Assembly: GCF_011320225.1 (NCBI RefSeq)
Contig: NZ_JAAOEN010000021.1
Span: forward strand, 1-37,538
Length of the DNA stretch: 37,538 nucleotides
Reading direction: 5' to 3'
Origin: Phytoactinopolyspora limicola
GTDB taxonomy: Bacteria; Actinomycetota; Actinomycetes; Jiangellales; Jiangellaceae
The notes beneath the pieces are model-generated. The model had not been told where the DNA came from. It saw only the letters and a program-made list of their open reading frames with translations, and searched no databases. How positions within the stretch are numbered: the first letter of the stretch is position 1; each line of letters opens with the position of its first letter. The translations under genes and the position numbers were made by a program. This document shows positions 31,164 to 37,538 of this stretch, piece by piece.

Positions 31164-31586
31164 GTGCGAGGAGCGTGGCGGCGGCATGCCCCGATACTCG
31201 GCGCCGTCGCGGCCGGCGGCGTCGTCGGTGCGGAGGCGCGCTACCTGATCAGCCTGCTGGGTGACGGACGGCCGGCGTTCCCCTGGCCAACTCTCGTCGA
31301 GAACATCACCGGCTGTTTCCTGATCGGCGTTCTCATGGCTGTGCTGCTGGAGCTGACCGACCCGCACCGCCTCCTGCGCCCATTCCTAGGTGTCGGTGTC
31401 CTCGGCGGGTACACGACGTTCTCCGCGTACGCCGTCGACGTCCGCGTGCTGCTGCTGGATGAGCGGGTGGTGCCCGCGTTGCTGTACGTCGTCATCACAC
31501 CCGTGGCGGCTCTGGTGGCGGTGTGGCTCGCGATGCGGGTCACGCGTGCGACGCTCGGCCGGCTGCGACGCGGCGAGTCATGGTGA
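31164..31586 (+). CDS. crcB: CrcB/FluC family fluoride channel, subunit 1
   Basis: A 140-residue four-TM protein of the Fluc/CrcB family, which lets fluoride leave the cell. Motifs are [13 protein letters not shown] in TM1, [20 protein letters not shown] in TM2 (the family's polar N at N-I-T-G, often N-x-x-G), [16 protein letters not shown] with the phenylalanine-box region, and a final hydrophobic segment [17 protein letters not shown]. The start is GTG 31164. A second crcB gene follows 430 bp downstream. In Gram-positive bacteria such pairs can form heterodimers. Confidence 0.9.
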   Translation: MRGAWRRHAPILGAVAAGGVVGAEARYLISLLGDGRPAFPWPTLVENITGCFLIGVLMAVLLELTDPHRLLRPFLGVGVLGGYTTFSAYAVDVRVLLLDERVVPALLYVVITPVAALVAVWLAMRVTRATLGRLRRGESW

Positions 31587-31608
31587 AATGGACGGAGAGG
31601 AGACCGTC

Positions 31609-32019
31609 ATGGAACTCAAAGGTCGCGCGCGGCGGCTGTCGATCATGATCGGGGAGAGCGACACGTGGCACGGCAAGCCGCTGTACAGTGAGATCGTATT
31701 GCGGGCGCACTCGGCCGGGTTGGCTGGTGCGAGCGTATTTCGCGGCATCGAAGGTTACGGCGCGTCGAACCATATCCACACCACCCGGATTTTCAGCTTG
31801 TCCGAAGACCTACCGGTGCAGGTGGTGATCGTGGATACCGCCGCCAAGGTCGAGCCGTTCGCCGCCCGGATCGAGTCGCTGATTCCGCAGGGGCTGATCA
31901 CCCTGAGCGACGTCGACGTTGTTCGTTACGCCGGACGTGTCACCAGCGACGATGGCGATAACAACGCCGGTCTCGACGGTAGCGGCGGCAACGACGCCCC
32001 GGGAACCGACGGCCGATGA
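31609..32019 (+). CDS. DUF190 family protein between two crcB genes
   Basis: A 136-residue DUF190 (UPF0166) protein. The start ATG 31609 has GGAGAGGA 8 bases upstream; an in-frame ATG at 31588 is less well placed. Family pattern: [40 protein letters not shown] and [13 protein letters not shown], with a P-I-I-like-fold spacing (beta-alpha-beta). It typically sits next to crcB genes and is thought to bind nucleotides or regulate, but no function is proven. The C-terminal 20 residues are Gly/Asp/Asn-rich. Its stop overlaps the start of the next crcB gene (ATGA), so the three genes are co-translated as a fluoride-resistance module. Confidence 0.9.
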   Translation: MELKGRARRLSIMIGESDTWHGKPLYSEIVLRAHSAGLAGASVFRGIEGYGASNHIHTTRIFSLSEDLPVQVVIVDTAAKVEPFAARIESLIPQGLITLSDVDVVRYAGRVTSDDGDNNAGLDGSGGNDAPGTDGR

Positions 32020-32381
32020 CGGCGTTGATGGTGGCCCTCGGCGCTGCCGTGGGGGCACCGCTGCGGTACCTGACCGACCGGTTCATCCAGTCCCGGTTCA
32101 GCCCGGTTTTCCCGTGGGGGACGTTGGTGGTCAACGTCGTCGGCTCGTTCCTGGCCGGTGTCGCGATCGCGCTCTGGACCGATGGTCGGCTGAACGACGA
32201 GGCGGCGGCGTTGGCCGCGGTTGGATTCTGCGGCGCACTCACCACATACAGCACGTTCAGCTACGAGACACTGCGGCTGTTCGAGGGCGGTGCTCGCTGG
32301 TACTCGCTGGGCAACGTCGTCATCAGCGTGACCGCGGGTGTCGGGGCGGCCGCGCTGGGCTGGGCGGTGGTGGTGGCGTGA
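32016..32381 (+). CDS. crcB: CrcB/FluC family fluoride channel, subunit 2
   Basis: A 121-residue second Fluc-type channel protein. It starts at ATG 32016, overlapping the DUF190 stop. Family motifs are [37 protein letters not shown] (the conserved G-T-L-x-V-N-x-x-G-S-F) and [16 protein letters not shown], which includes the T-T-F/Y-S-T-F phenylalanine box. This copy follows the consensus more closely than the first. The two are too different to be recent duplicates. The stop is 7 bp from the end of the convergent dehydrogenase gene. Confidence 0.93.
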   Translation: MTALMVALGAAVGAPLRYLTDRFIQSRFSPVFPWGTLVVNVVGSFLAGVAIALWTDGRLNDEAAALAAVGFCGALTTYSTFSYETLRLFEGGARWYSLGNVVISVTAGVGAAALGWAVVVA

Positions 32382-32387
32382 ACTCCT

Positions 32388-33905
32388 CTAACGACGAAGG
32401 GCCCCGTCGACGCGGCGCGGAATACCCAGCGGATTGCCGTCGCGCAGCGCTTCGGGCAGCAGGTCTTGCGGGAACGACTGGTAGGTGACCGGCCGCATCC
32501 AGCGGCGGACCGCACTGGCCCCGACGGACGAGTGCAGCGGGTTGGTGGACGACGGCCATGGACCGCCGTGCTGCATGCTCCAGGCCACCGCCACACCCGT
32601 GGGCCAACCGTTCCAGATCAACCGGCCGGAGCGGGGGCGCAGCACGTCCAACACCGGAGCGATGGACTGGATGTCGGACTGCTCACCGTGGACGGTGGCC
32701 GTCAGGCTGCCTTCCACCGACTGCAACGCATTGATCAGCTCATGGGTGGTGGTGTATTCGACGATGAGTGAACTCGGCCCGAAGCACTCCTCGGCCAGCC
32801 GATCGGCGGCTTCGGTGAAGCTTTCGGCCGAGGTGGAGAACAGGGCGGGCACCCCCCACGCACCCGGCTCGGTGTGGAGGCGTGGAGTGACCAGGTTGCG
32901 CACCGCGGGGTGCGCGGAGATCTCGGCACTGATCTGGGCGTAGTTCTCCGCGATTCGTGCGTTGAGCATGGGGCTGGCCGGCACCGCGCTGACCGCGTCC
33001 GCCAGCGCTTGGTCGAGACCATGACCGACGGGCAGGAACAGCAGACCGGGTTTGGTGCAGAACTGACCGGTGCCGAGGGTGACCGAGGTGACGTACTCGG
33101 CGGCGATGTCGGCTCCGCGGGTGCGAGTAGCCGCCTTGGTGACGACGGTGGGGTTGATGCTGCCTAGTTCGCCGTAGAACGGGATCGGATCGACGCGCCC
33201 GGTGGCGAGGTCGAACAGCGCTCGCCCGCCGGTGGTGGACCCGGTGAATCCGGCCGCCCGGATGCGGTGGTCGACGATGGCGTCCCGGCCGGCGTTCTGC
33301 CCGAACACCACGGTGAATACGCCGGCGGGTAGGTTCTGTTCGGCTACCACCGAGCTGATGATCTCGCCGGTGCGGCGGGACAGCTCCGGGTGCCCTTCAT
33401 GGGCTTTGATGATGACCGGGCAACCGGCGGCCAGCGCCGAGGCGGTGTCTCCGCCGGCGATGCTGAACGCGAACGGGAAGTTGCTCGCCGCGAACACGAG
33501 TACTGGACCTAGCGGTTCGAGCTGACGGCGGAGGTCCGGCCGCGGTGTGGGTTTGCCGTTCGGGGCCGGTGTGTCGATGGTGGCTTCGAGGAAGGAGCCC
33601 TCCTCGATCACGTCGGCGAAATGACGCAGCTGGAACGTCGTGCGGGCGACCTCGGTGGTCAATCGGTCCTTGCCGAGGCCGGTCTCGGAGTCGGCGAGGG
33701 GGATGAGCTCGTCGGCGCGGTTGTCGAGTTTGTCGGCGATGGCGCGTAGCAATGCGATACGCCCGGTCAGCGGCTCGGACGCGAATCGCCGGGCCGCCGA
33801 TTTGGCCAAGGAAAGCGTCGAGTTGAGTTCCGCCGGTGGTGTCTCCGATACCCCCATACCCGCGGGTTCTCCCGTGCGTGGGTTCATACTTTCGACCAGA
33901 GTCAT
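32388..33905 (-). CDS. Aldehyde dehydrogenase, ketoglutarate-semialdehyde dehydrogenase type (NADP+)
   Basis: A 505-residue aldehyde dehydrogenase of the group that includes 2,5-dioxovalerate (alpha-ketoglutarate semialdehyde) dehydrogenases and Vibrio NADP-dependent AldH. Key residues are Asn142 in SNFPFAF, Lys167 in PVIIKAHEGHPE, Glu246 in FYGELGSINP and the nucleophile Cys283 in GTGQFCTKPG. AGFTGSTTGGRALFDLA is the cofactor loop. This enzyme closes non-phosphorylative breakdown of pentoses, sugar acids or hydroxyproline by producing 2-oxoglutarate. No other genes of such a route are adjacent, so the role is inferred from family alone. The start ATG 33905 has AGGGAG upstream. It is convergent with crcB. 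Confidence 0.87.
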   Translation of the reverse strand: MTLVESMNPRTGEPAGMGVSETPPAELNSTLSLAKSAARRFASEPLTGRIALLRAIADKLDNRADELIPLADSETGLGKDRLTTEVARTTFQLRHFADVIEEGSFLEATIDTPAPNGKPTPRPDLRRQLEPLGPVLVFAASNFPFAFSIAGGDTASALAAGCPVIIKAHEGHPELSRRTGEIISSVVAEQNLPAGVFTVVFGQNAGRDAIVDHRIRAAGFTGSTTGGRALFDLATGRVDPIPFYGELGSINPTVVTKAATRTRGADIAAEYVTSVTLGTGQFCTKPGLLFLPVGHGLDQALADAVSAVPASPMLNARIAENYAQISAEISAHPAVRNLVTPRLHTEPGAWGVPALFSTSAESFTEAADRLAEECFGPSSLIVEYTTTHELINALQSVEGSLTATVHGEQSDIQSIAPVLDVLRPRSGRLIWNGWPTGVAVAWSMQHGGPWPSSTNPLHSSVGASAVRRWMRPVTYQSFPQDLLPEALRDGNPLGIPRRVDGALRR

Positions 33906-34368
33906 TCAGTACTCCCTGTCCCGATGTGCACCGCTGCCGCACCACCCCGGGTATCCGGATGTGCCAGCCGCGTTGGACCCCTCCACCGATGCTGTCCGAG
34001 CCGTATCCGTGCCGCCGATGGCCGTGTCTTGGCGACAGCCGCCGACGGCCACCTGCGTACGCCCAGGATCGACCGCCACGGCGGTGCCGGCGGCACAACC
34101 GCGGCCTGTGGCGTCCCGGACGCCGGGTCGAGCCCGTTTCCGGGCTCGACGTAGGTATAGAACAGGCACTATTGATCTCATTGGTACTTCTTGGTCAACT
34201 TGCGAGGTTTGATCTTAGTGGGTGTTTGCGGTATGGACTATGGTGCGTTCGGCTGAGTGTCTCATCCGGTTCATCCTTTCACGTACCGTCCGTCATAGCC
34301 GCCGTCACGGTCGCGACCACCCGGGAACGGAGGCCGGGATGGCGGCGACGACGCGGTAGGTTCGGAGC
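33906..34368. other. Intergenic region between the aldehyde dehydrogenase and glnE
   Basis: A 463-bp gap. The half nearest the dehydrogenase is G+C-rich and open in a minus-strand frame (to 34181), but the encoded peptide has no recognisable domain, so I do not call it. 34155-34260 is clearly A/T-richer and is the likely site of the dehydrogenase promoter and perhaps that of glnE. A 24-bp hairpin (34127-34150) lies at the edge of this zone. Confidence 0.4.
34127..34150. promoter_or_regulatory. Small perfect hairpin in the dehydrogenase leader region
   Basis: GTCGAGCCCG and CGGGCTCGAC pair perfectly around TTTC. It lies 222 bp upstream of the dehydrogenase start, at the boundary of an A/T-rich segment. 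It could be a regulator binding dyad or a terminator of an unrecognised short transcript. The sequence does not decide. Confidence 0.4.
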
Positions 34369-37300
34369 GTGTACGCACGACCCCCACGTTCCCGCAGCCG
34401 CGGTGCCGAGCTGGCCCGGGCCGGATTCACCGATACCGAGGCGGCTATGCGCGAGCTAGCGTCCCCGCCGCTCGACGCGCTGGCCGAAGACCAGACGTTG
34501 CTGGCGATGTTCGCCGAGGTGGCCGATCCCGATCTCGCGCTCCGTGGGCTCGGGCGAGTACTCGACGCGGCCCGGTCCGACGCGGCCGGCGCGCGTGCCG
34601 CGACCACGCTGCTGGAGGCTCTGGGCGAGCGTGCCGTCGACACCCGACGGCTGCTCGCCGTGCTCGGCTTCAGCGCGTCGCTGGCAGATCATCTCGTGCT
34701 GCACCCCGAGCACCTCGCCGACCTCGTGCCCGGTGGCCACGAAGGCGACGACGGGCGACCGGCCAGTGCCGGGGCCGAACCAGGCCCACGCAGCGTTCGA
34801 TCCGAGATGCTGACTGCCGTTGGTGCCGATCCCGGCGCCCTCGAACCAGTGGCCGACGGCCACCACCAGGACCTACTCCGGGCGCTGCGGATCGCGTATC
34901 GCCGGCACCTGCTGTCGTTGGCGGCGGTCGACCTCACCGGCGGTGTGGAGATGCCGGCCGTCGGCGCCGAGCTGTCCGACCTGGCCGCGGCGACACTGGA
35001 GGCGGCGCTGGCGATCGCTCGGGCGGATCTTCCCGAGGGGGCCGCGCCATGCCGGCTGGCCGTCGTCGGCATGGGCAAGTGTGGCGGCCGAGAGCTGAAC
35101 TACGTCTCCGACGTCGACGTCGTGTTCGTCGCCGAACCACCCGACGGCGTGGCCGACGACGACGCGTTGCGGACCGCGACCCTGTTGGCCAGCGGGATGA
35201 TGAAGGCATGTTCGGAACGGACCGTCGACGGCACCATCTGGCCGGTCGACGCCGCGTTGCGGCCGGAAGGTAAGGCGGGCCCGCTGGTGCGGACGCTCGC
35301 CAGTTATACCCGCTACTACGAGTCCTGGGCCAAGACATGGGAGTTCCAGGCGTTGCTCAAGGCCCGGCCGGTAGCCGGTGACGGAGCCCTCGGCGGCGAG
35401 TTCGTCAACGCGGTCGCACCGATGGTGTGGAACGTGTCGTGCCGGGACGGGTTCGTCGGTGATGTCCAAGGGATGCGCCGACGCGTCGAACACAACGTGC
35501 GTCCCGCGGACGCCGCCAGAGAACTGAAATTGGGTCCCGGCGGCCTGCGCGACATCGAGTTCGCCGTCCAGCTGCTGCAACTCGTGCATGGACGGGCCGA
35601 CGAATCACTTCGGTCGGGTTCCACCCTGGCCGCGCTGTCCGCCTTGACCAGTGGTGGATACGTCGGCCGCGACGACGGCGCGTTGCTGGAGCAGGCGTAC
35701 GTGTTCCTCCGCACCCTCGAACACCGTATCCAGCTGCGCGGGCTGCGTCGAACCCATCTCGTGCCGCAATCCGACGCCGACCTGCGGGTGTTGGCCCGCT
35801 CACTTGGCCTGCGCGCCGCCGACGAGCTGACAGCGCGATGGCAGCGGGAGAACCGTGAGGTGCGCCGTCTGCATGAGAAGCTGTTCTACCGGCCGCTGCT
35901 GTCGGCGGTGGCCAGCCTCCCGGGCGATGGGGTGCGGCTGAGTGCGGAGGCGGCGCTGGCCCGCCTGGAGGCCCTCGGTTATGCCGACCCGGCCGGTGCG
36001 ATGCGGCACATCGAGGCGCTCACCAAGGGAGTGTCCCGCCGAGCGGCGATCCAGCGCACCTTGTTGCCGGTGTTGTTGGGCTGGTTCGCCGACGCGCCGC
36101 TGCCGGACACCGGCCTGGCCGGTTTCCGTAAGGTCAGCGACGCGCTGGGGACCACACCGTGGTACCTGCGACTACTCCGCGACGACAACGCGGCCGCGGA
36201 GCGGATGGCGAAGGTTCTGGCGTCGGGTGAGTACGCCACCCAGCTGTTGCTGCGCGCTCCGGAGGCGGTGACCATGTTCAGTGGCGACGCCGAACTTGCG
36301 CCACGTGGACGGGAACAGCTCGAGGCCGAGGTGACTACCGGCGTTGAGCGACACGACGACCCCATGGCCGCGATTGGTGTGGTCCGTGCGATGCGCAGGC
36401 GGGAGCTCTTCCGGACCGCCGTGGCCGACGTGGTGGGGTTGTTGCCGGTGCATCAGGTCGGCCAGTCGCTGACCGCGATCGCGGAGGCGACGTTGGCCGG
36501 AGCCCTGGCGGCCGCCGTCCGCACGGTCGAGGCCGAACGTCGGGGCCCACTGCCGACCAGGTTGGCGGTCATCGCGATGGGCCGGTTGGGTGGACGCGAG
36601 ATGGGGTATGGGTCGGATGCGGACGTGATGTTCGTGCACACACCACATGTGGGCGCCGACGACGAGGCCGCCGCGTCGGCCGCGCTGGCGGTCGCCAACG
36701 AGATGCGCCGGCTGTTGGCCGTGCCGTCGCCGGAGCCCGCCTTCACCGTCGACGCCGACCTGAGGCCCGAAGGGCGGCAGGGACCGCTCGTGCGTACCTT
36801 GGCGTCGTACTCGGCGTACTACGACCGATGGGGTGAGGTGTGGGAACGGCAGGCGCTGCTCCGCGCTACCGGCTGTTGCGGCGATCCGGAGCTGTTGCGC
36901 CGGTTCGAAGCGCTGATCGACCCGTTGCGCTGGCCGACGGGCGGGCTCACCGACGTGCAGGTGCGGGAGATCCGCCGGATCAAAGCCCGCGTAGAGGCCG
37001 AGCGGCTGCCTCGTGGCGCTGATCCGTCGACCCATCTCAAACTCGGCCCGGGCGGCCTCGCCGACGTCGAGTGGTGTGCGCAGCTGTTGCAGCTCCAGCA
37101 TGCCGGGCGGTTCGAGGCGTTGCGGACGACGGCGACGCTCGACGTGTTCGACGTAGCCGTGGAGGTCGGATTGATGCGCGACGCCGACCGTCGAGCGTTG
37201 CGAGAAGCGTGGTGCCGGGCCGCCGCGATCCGTAACGCGACCGTGCTGGTCAGCGGGCGAGCGTCGGACGTCATTCCGGCCGATCTGCCCACCTTGGCGG

Positions 37301-37422
37301 CGGTGTCGCAGGTGATGGGCTATGGGCCGGAGGAGAGCGCCGCGTTCTTGGACGAGTACCGCCGGGTTTCGCGGCGGGCGCGCACGGTCGTCGAGCGCGT
37401 CTTCTACGACGACCCCCGCTGA
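34369..37422 (+). CDS. glnE: Bifunctional glutamine synthetase adenylyltransferase/deadenylase
   Basis: A 1017-residue GlnE, the enzyme that attaches AMP to, and removes it from, glutamine synthetase in response to nitrogen status. Two nucleotidyltransferase modules are visible, each with the G-x-D-x-D type metal site: GKCGGRELNYVSDVDVVF (about residue 240) for de-adenylylation and GRLGGREMGYGSDADVMF (about 740) for adenylylation. Each is followed by the matching D-A-x-L-R-P-E-G-K/R-x-G-P-L block and an ELKLGPGGLRDIEFAVQLLQ-type helical domain (second copy LKLGPGGLADVEWCAQLLQL). The start is GTG 34369, with little room for a ribosome binding site, so the mRNA may be nearly leaderless. It ends 20 bp before the long palindrome at 37442. 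Confidence 0.95.
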   Translation: MYARPPRSRSRGAELARAGFTDTEAAMRELASPPLDALAEDQTLLAMFAEVADPDLALRGLGRVLDAARSDAAGARAATTLLEALGERAVDTRRLLAVLGFSASLADHLVLHPEHLADLVPGGHEGDDGRPASAGAEPGPRSVRSEMLTAVGADPGALEPVADGHHQDLLRALRIAYRRHLLSLAAVDLTGGVEMPAVGAELSDLAAATLEAALAIARADLPEGAAPCRLAVVGMGKCGGRELNYVSDVDVVFVAEPPDGVADDDALRTATLLASGMMKACSERTVDGTIWPVDAALRPEGKAGPLVRTLASYTRYYESWAKTWEFQALLKARPVAGDGALGGEFVNAVAPMVWNVSCRDGFVGDVQGMRRRVEHNVRPADAARELKLGPGGLRDIEFAVQLLQLVHGRADESLRSGSTLAALSALTSGGYVGRDDGALLEQAYVFLRTLEHRIQLRGLRRTHLVPQSDADLRVLARSLGLRAADELTARWQRENREVRRLHEKLFYRPLLSAVASLPGDGVRLSAEAALARLEALGYADPAGAMRHIEALTKGVSRRAAIQRTLLPVLLGWFADAPLPDTGLAGFRKVSDALGTTPWYLRLLRDDNAAAERMAKVLASGEYATQLLLRAPEAVTMFSGDAELAPRGREQLEAEVTTGVERHDDPMAAIGVVRAMRRRELFRTAVADVVGLLPVHQVGQSLTAIAEATLAGALAAAVRTVEAERRGPLPTRLAVIAMGRLGGREMGYGSDADVMFVHTPHVGADDEAAASAALAVANEMRRLLAVPSPEPAFTVDADLRPEGRQGPLVRTLASYSAYYDRWGEVWERQALLRATGCCGDPELLRRFEALIDPLRWPTGGLTDVQVREIRRIKARVEAERLPRGADPSTHLKLGPGGLADVEWCAQLLQLQHAGRFEALRTTATLDVFDVAVEVGLMRDADRRALREAWCRAAAIRNATVLVSGRASDVIPADLPTLAAVSQVMGYGPEESAAFLDEYRRVSRRARTVVERVFYDDPR

Positions 37423-37441
37423 GCGCCCTCTCCCTGTCCAA

Positions 37442-37538
37442 CCTCCCGCCCCTCGCCCCTCCCCGTGATCATTGGCTTTGACTACCGGAGCCGGTAGTCA
37501 AAAGCCAATGATCACGGGGAGGGGCGAGGGGCGGGAGG
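37442..37538. repeat. 97-bp palindrome after glnE, GTGATCATTGGC family, copy 2
   Basis: The arms begin with CCTCCCGCCCCTCGCCCCTC, pass through GTGATCATTGGC and end at ACTACCGG. The right arm is the reverse complement except for one extra T (GGCTTTTGACT against GGCTTTGACT). The stem is about 47 bp with a loop of a few bases and reaches the last base of the window, so it may be longer. The inner 23-24 bp of each arm match 20168-20229; the outer C-rich part does not. The position, 20 bp after the glnE stop, suits a terminator. Confidence 0.9.

Noticed and set aside
33906-34181. Minus-strand frame of 91 codons upstream of the aldehyde dehydrogenase
   Set aside because: A segment A-V-A-V-D-P-G-R-T-Q-V-A-V faintly recalls a sugar-kinase N-terminus, but the rest does not follow and no start signal is evident.

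Overview
The window is high-G+C DNA from the chromosome of an actinomycete. This rests on four observations: GTG starts are common, C-terminal regions are rich in Ala, Gly and Arg, the RNase P RNA is type A, and the block rnpB, map, panB, nadE, glnA2, glnE consists of genes that tend to lie near each other in Streptomyces and Mycobacterium. Genus cannot be fixed from the sequence alone; a Jiangella- or Nocardioides-like actinomycete is only a guess.

Layout. (1) 0.3-4.4 kb is an accessory stretch: an aldo/keto reductase, a dienelactone-hydrolase-like enzyme, a VapC-type PIN toxin gene broken by an amber codon, an orphan gene, and an AraC regulator with a VOC protein. The last pair is flanked by two copies of the 3' end of an FAD amine oxidase gene, one of them a decayed fragment. 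(2) 4.4-11 kb is a set of nitrogen-compound enzymes: FAD amino-acid oxidase/dehydrogenase divergent from a PucR regulator, then amidase plus flavin reductase (coupled), a divergent NodB-type deacetylase and a TauE-like permease. The flavin reductase and deacetylase both lack their N-termini at the same point, which suggests a deletion. (3) 11-14.4 kb is a visibly lower-G+C island: an AAA/DUF4143 ATPase, a lipoprotein, a transposase stub and a probable integrase remnant that abuts the 3' end of rnpB. (4) 14.8-20.2 kb holds redox and efflux genes: an NmrA-like plus CurA-like pair divergent from an AraC regulator, then a 14-TM drug exporter divergent from a TetR repressor. (5) 20.2-37.4 kb is core metabolism: methionine aminopeptidase, panB, an aquaporin with a long tail, NAD synthetase with a long tail, glutamine synthetase glnA2 and the adenylyltransferase glnE. 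Between glnA2 and glnE sit a three-gene sugar/glycerol-phosphate-type ABC transporter, a CrcB-DUF190-CrcB fluoride-exporter module and a ketoglutarate-semialdehyde-type dehydrogenase.

The most distinctive non-coding signal is a collection of long, nearly perfect palindromes at gene 3' ends. One family (core GTGATCATTGGC...) occurs at 20168-20229 and 37442-37538; the first copy supplies the stop codons of both convergent genes beside it. A second family (arms GCGTCCTGC/GCAGGACGC) occurs three times at 2736, 4343 and 14796. Two further unrelated palindromes lie at 10965-11060 and 31081-31150. I see no tRNA, CRISPR array or intact insertion sequence, and no clear case for a new multi-gene system.
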